NCBI RefSeq assembly: GCF_002913225.1
Contig: NZ_PPAW01000018.1
Span: 1-64,000, forward strand
Length of the DNA stretch: 64,000 bases
DNA from: Campylobacter concisus
GTDB lineage: Bacteria; Campylobacterota; Campylobacteria; Campylobacterales; Campylobacteraceae
Reading direction: 5' to 3'
Position numbers and translations under genes: made by a program. Positions 63,430 through 64,000 of this stretch are shown in pieces. Within the stretch, counting starts at the first letter, position 1, and the number at the start of each line of letters is the position of its first letter. A model generated the notes under the pieces. The model did no database searches. It was not told the DNA's origin and saw only the letters and a list, made by a program, of their open reading frames with translations.

Positions 63430-64000
63430 TAGCCTATTTGAGCAGCAACTTCTGCAGCAAAGTCATCTACTTTTTTCTCTAAGCCTTCGCCAAGCTCGAA
63501 ACGAACGTATTTTACGATCTCGATCTTGCCGCCAAGCTCTTTGCTCTTCTCTTCGATAACTTGTTCGATAGTCTTTTTATCGTCCATTACATAAAACTGA
63601 CCTAAAAGTGTAAGGCGTTGGTCAAGCACTGTGTTATCAGCGTAAAATCTCTCGATCTTGCCAGGGATGATCTTATCCCAAATTTTCTCAGGTTTGCCCT
63701 CAGCTTTTAGCTCTTCTTCGATCGCTTTTGTAGCTTTTGCAAGCTCAGTCTCACCTATCTGGCAGCGGCTAGCATACTCAGGGATATGGTGAAGTGGCTT
63801 ACCTAGGCGTTTTAGCTCTTCATTGTCTTTTTCAAGTTCAGCGCGAAGTGCGATAAATTCTTTCTCAACAAACTCTTTATCAAGGTCTTTGTAGCTTATA
63901 ACGCTTGGCTTCATAGCAGCTGCGTGCATACATAAATTTCTTATAAATTCAGTTGCTTCGTTTGCAACTTCAGCACTTTCGCAAGCTGCACCGATAAGTA
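63429..64000 (-). CDS. tsf: Translation elongation factor Ts, C-terminal part (runs off window)
   Basis: The minus-strand frame is open from the window edge to the stop at 63429, about 190 residues. It contains ATEFIRNLCMHAAAMKPSVI, then FVEKEFIALRAELEKDNEEL and KIWDKIIPGKIERFYADNTV, the EF-Ts C-terminal pattern (long Campylobacter form, about 355 residues in all). The start and N-terminal UBA domain lie beyond the window. EF-Ts recycles EF-Tu-GDP. Confidence 0.93.
   Translation of the reverse strand, partial: LIGAACESAEVANEATEFIRNLCMHAAAMKPSVISYKDLDKEFVEKEFIALRAELEKDNEELKRLGKPLHHIPEYASRCQIGETELAKATKAIEEELKAEGKPEKIWDKIIPGKIERFYADNTVLDQRLTLLGQFYVMDDKKTIEQVIEEKSKELGGKIEIVKYVRFELGEGLEKKVDDFAAEVAAQIG

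Overview
The window looks like chromosome of a Campylobacter, probably a C. concisus-like species. The basis is the AT-rich coding style, the constant AAATTT words between and inside genes, and gene orders I remember from Campylobacter jejuni: mnmC-amiA-NMO-tyrS-spoT-rpoZ-pyrH-envC-ftsX-ftsE-trmB-flpA-rluD-rodA; aminotransferase / DUF234 / flgS; fabI-tpiA-pgk-gapA / nadD-rsfS; argS-tatA-gmk-acidic protein-fliR-ABC-tsf. The species is an inference; the genus is fairly safe. No tRNA, rRNA, CRISPR array, prophage or insertion sequence was seen.

Layout. 1-5.2 kb: the 5' part of a chemoreceptor gene, a three-gene polar amino-acid ABC transporter (HisJ/CjaC-like), and divergent putP. 5.2-5.5 kb: a dead C-terminal fragment of tsaD with its terminator, a rearrangement scar. 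5.5-20.3 kb: a long tightly overlapped minus-strand housekeeping run (tRNA modification, peptidoglycan amidase, ppGpp synthesis, RNA polymerase omega, UMP kinase, the FtsEX/EnvC division module, TrmB, the fibronectin-binding lipoprotein FlpA, a pseudouridine synthase), then rodA on the plus strand. 21.5-21.9 kb and 32.3-33.1 kb: gene-free stretches with three copies of a composite hairpin-rich repeat. 22-33 kb: thiamine genes, a class V aminotransferase, flgS, a cysteine hydrolase, exbB-exbD-tonB behind a likely Fur-regulated promoter, mqo, an old-yellow-enzyme oxidoreductase, and DUF4272 and DUF2625 proteins. 33.8-39.8 kb: fabI, lower glycolysis, a fused nadD-rsfS gene, and a YeiH-type exporter.

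39.8-57.8 kb is the accessory heart of the window: a visibly more AT-rich surface-glycan cluster of 15 intact minus-strand genes whose first gene starts 5 nt after argS. At the far end it converges on a sugar-phosphate transferase gene cut off before its catalytic Asp-Glu pair. It appears to hold two precursor branches. One is CDP-6-deoxyhexose (RfbF, RfbG, a small RfbC-like cupin, a DegT aminotransferase, a methyltransferase). The other is a nonulosonic-acid-like branch (KdnB-like Fe-dehydrogenase, DegT aminotransferase, a fused PseF/PseG-like enzyme, SpsF-like cytidylyltransferase, NeuB-like synthase). It also has a Wzx-type flippase, a LIC12162-family transferase, a GT2, a LicD protein, a radical SAM enzyme and an acyltransferase. 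Three genes carry runs of 9-10 G and are probably phase-variable. 57.8-64 kb returns to housekeeping: argS, tatA, gmk, a very acidic pseudo-receiver protein, fliR, a LolD-like ATPase and the 3' part of tsf.

Most worth checking: flpA is split by an AAGGAG-TTA-CCC-TAA sequence with the same geometry as the prfB programmed +1 frameshift site; the unusual nonulosonate gene set; the G tracts, one of which seems able to move a stop codon onto the next gene's start rather than switch a gene off; and the composite repeat family.
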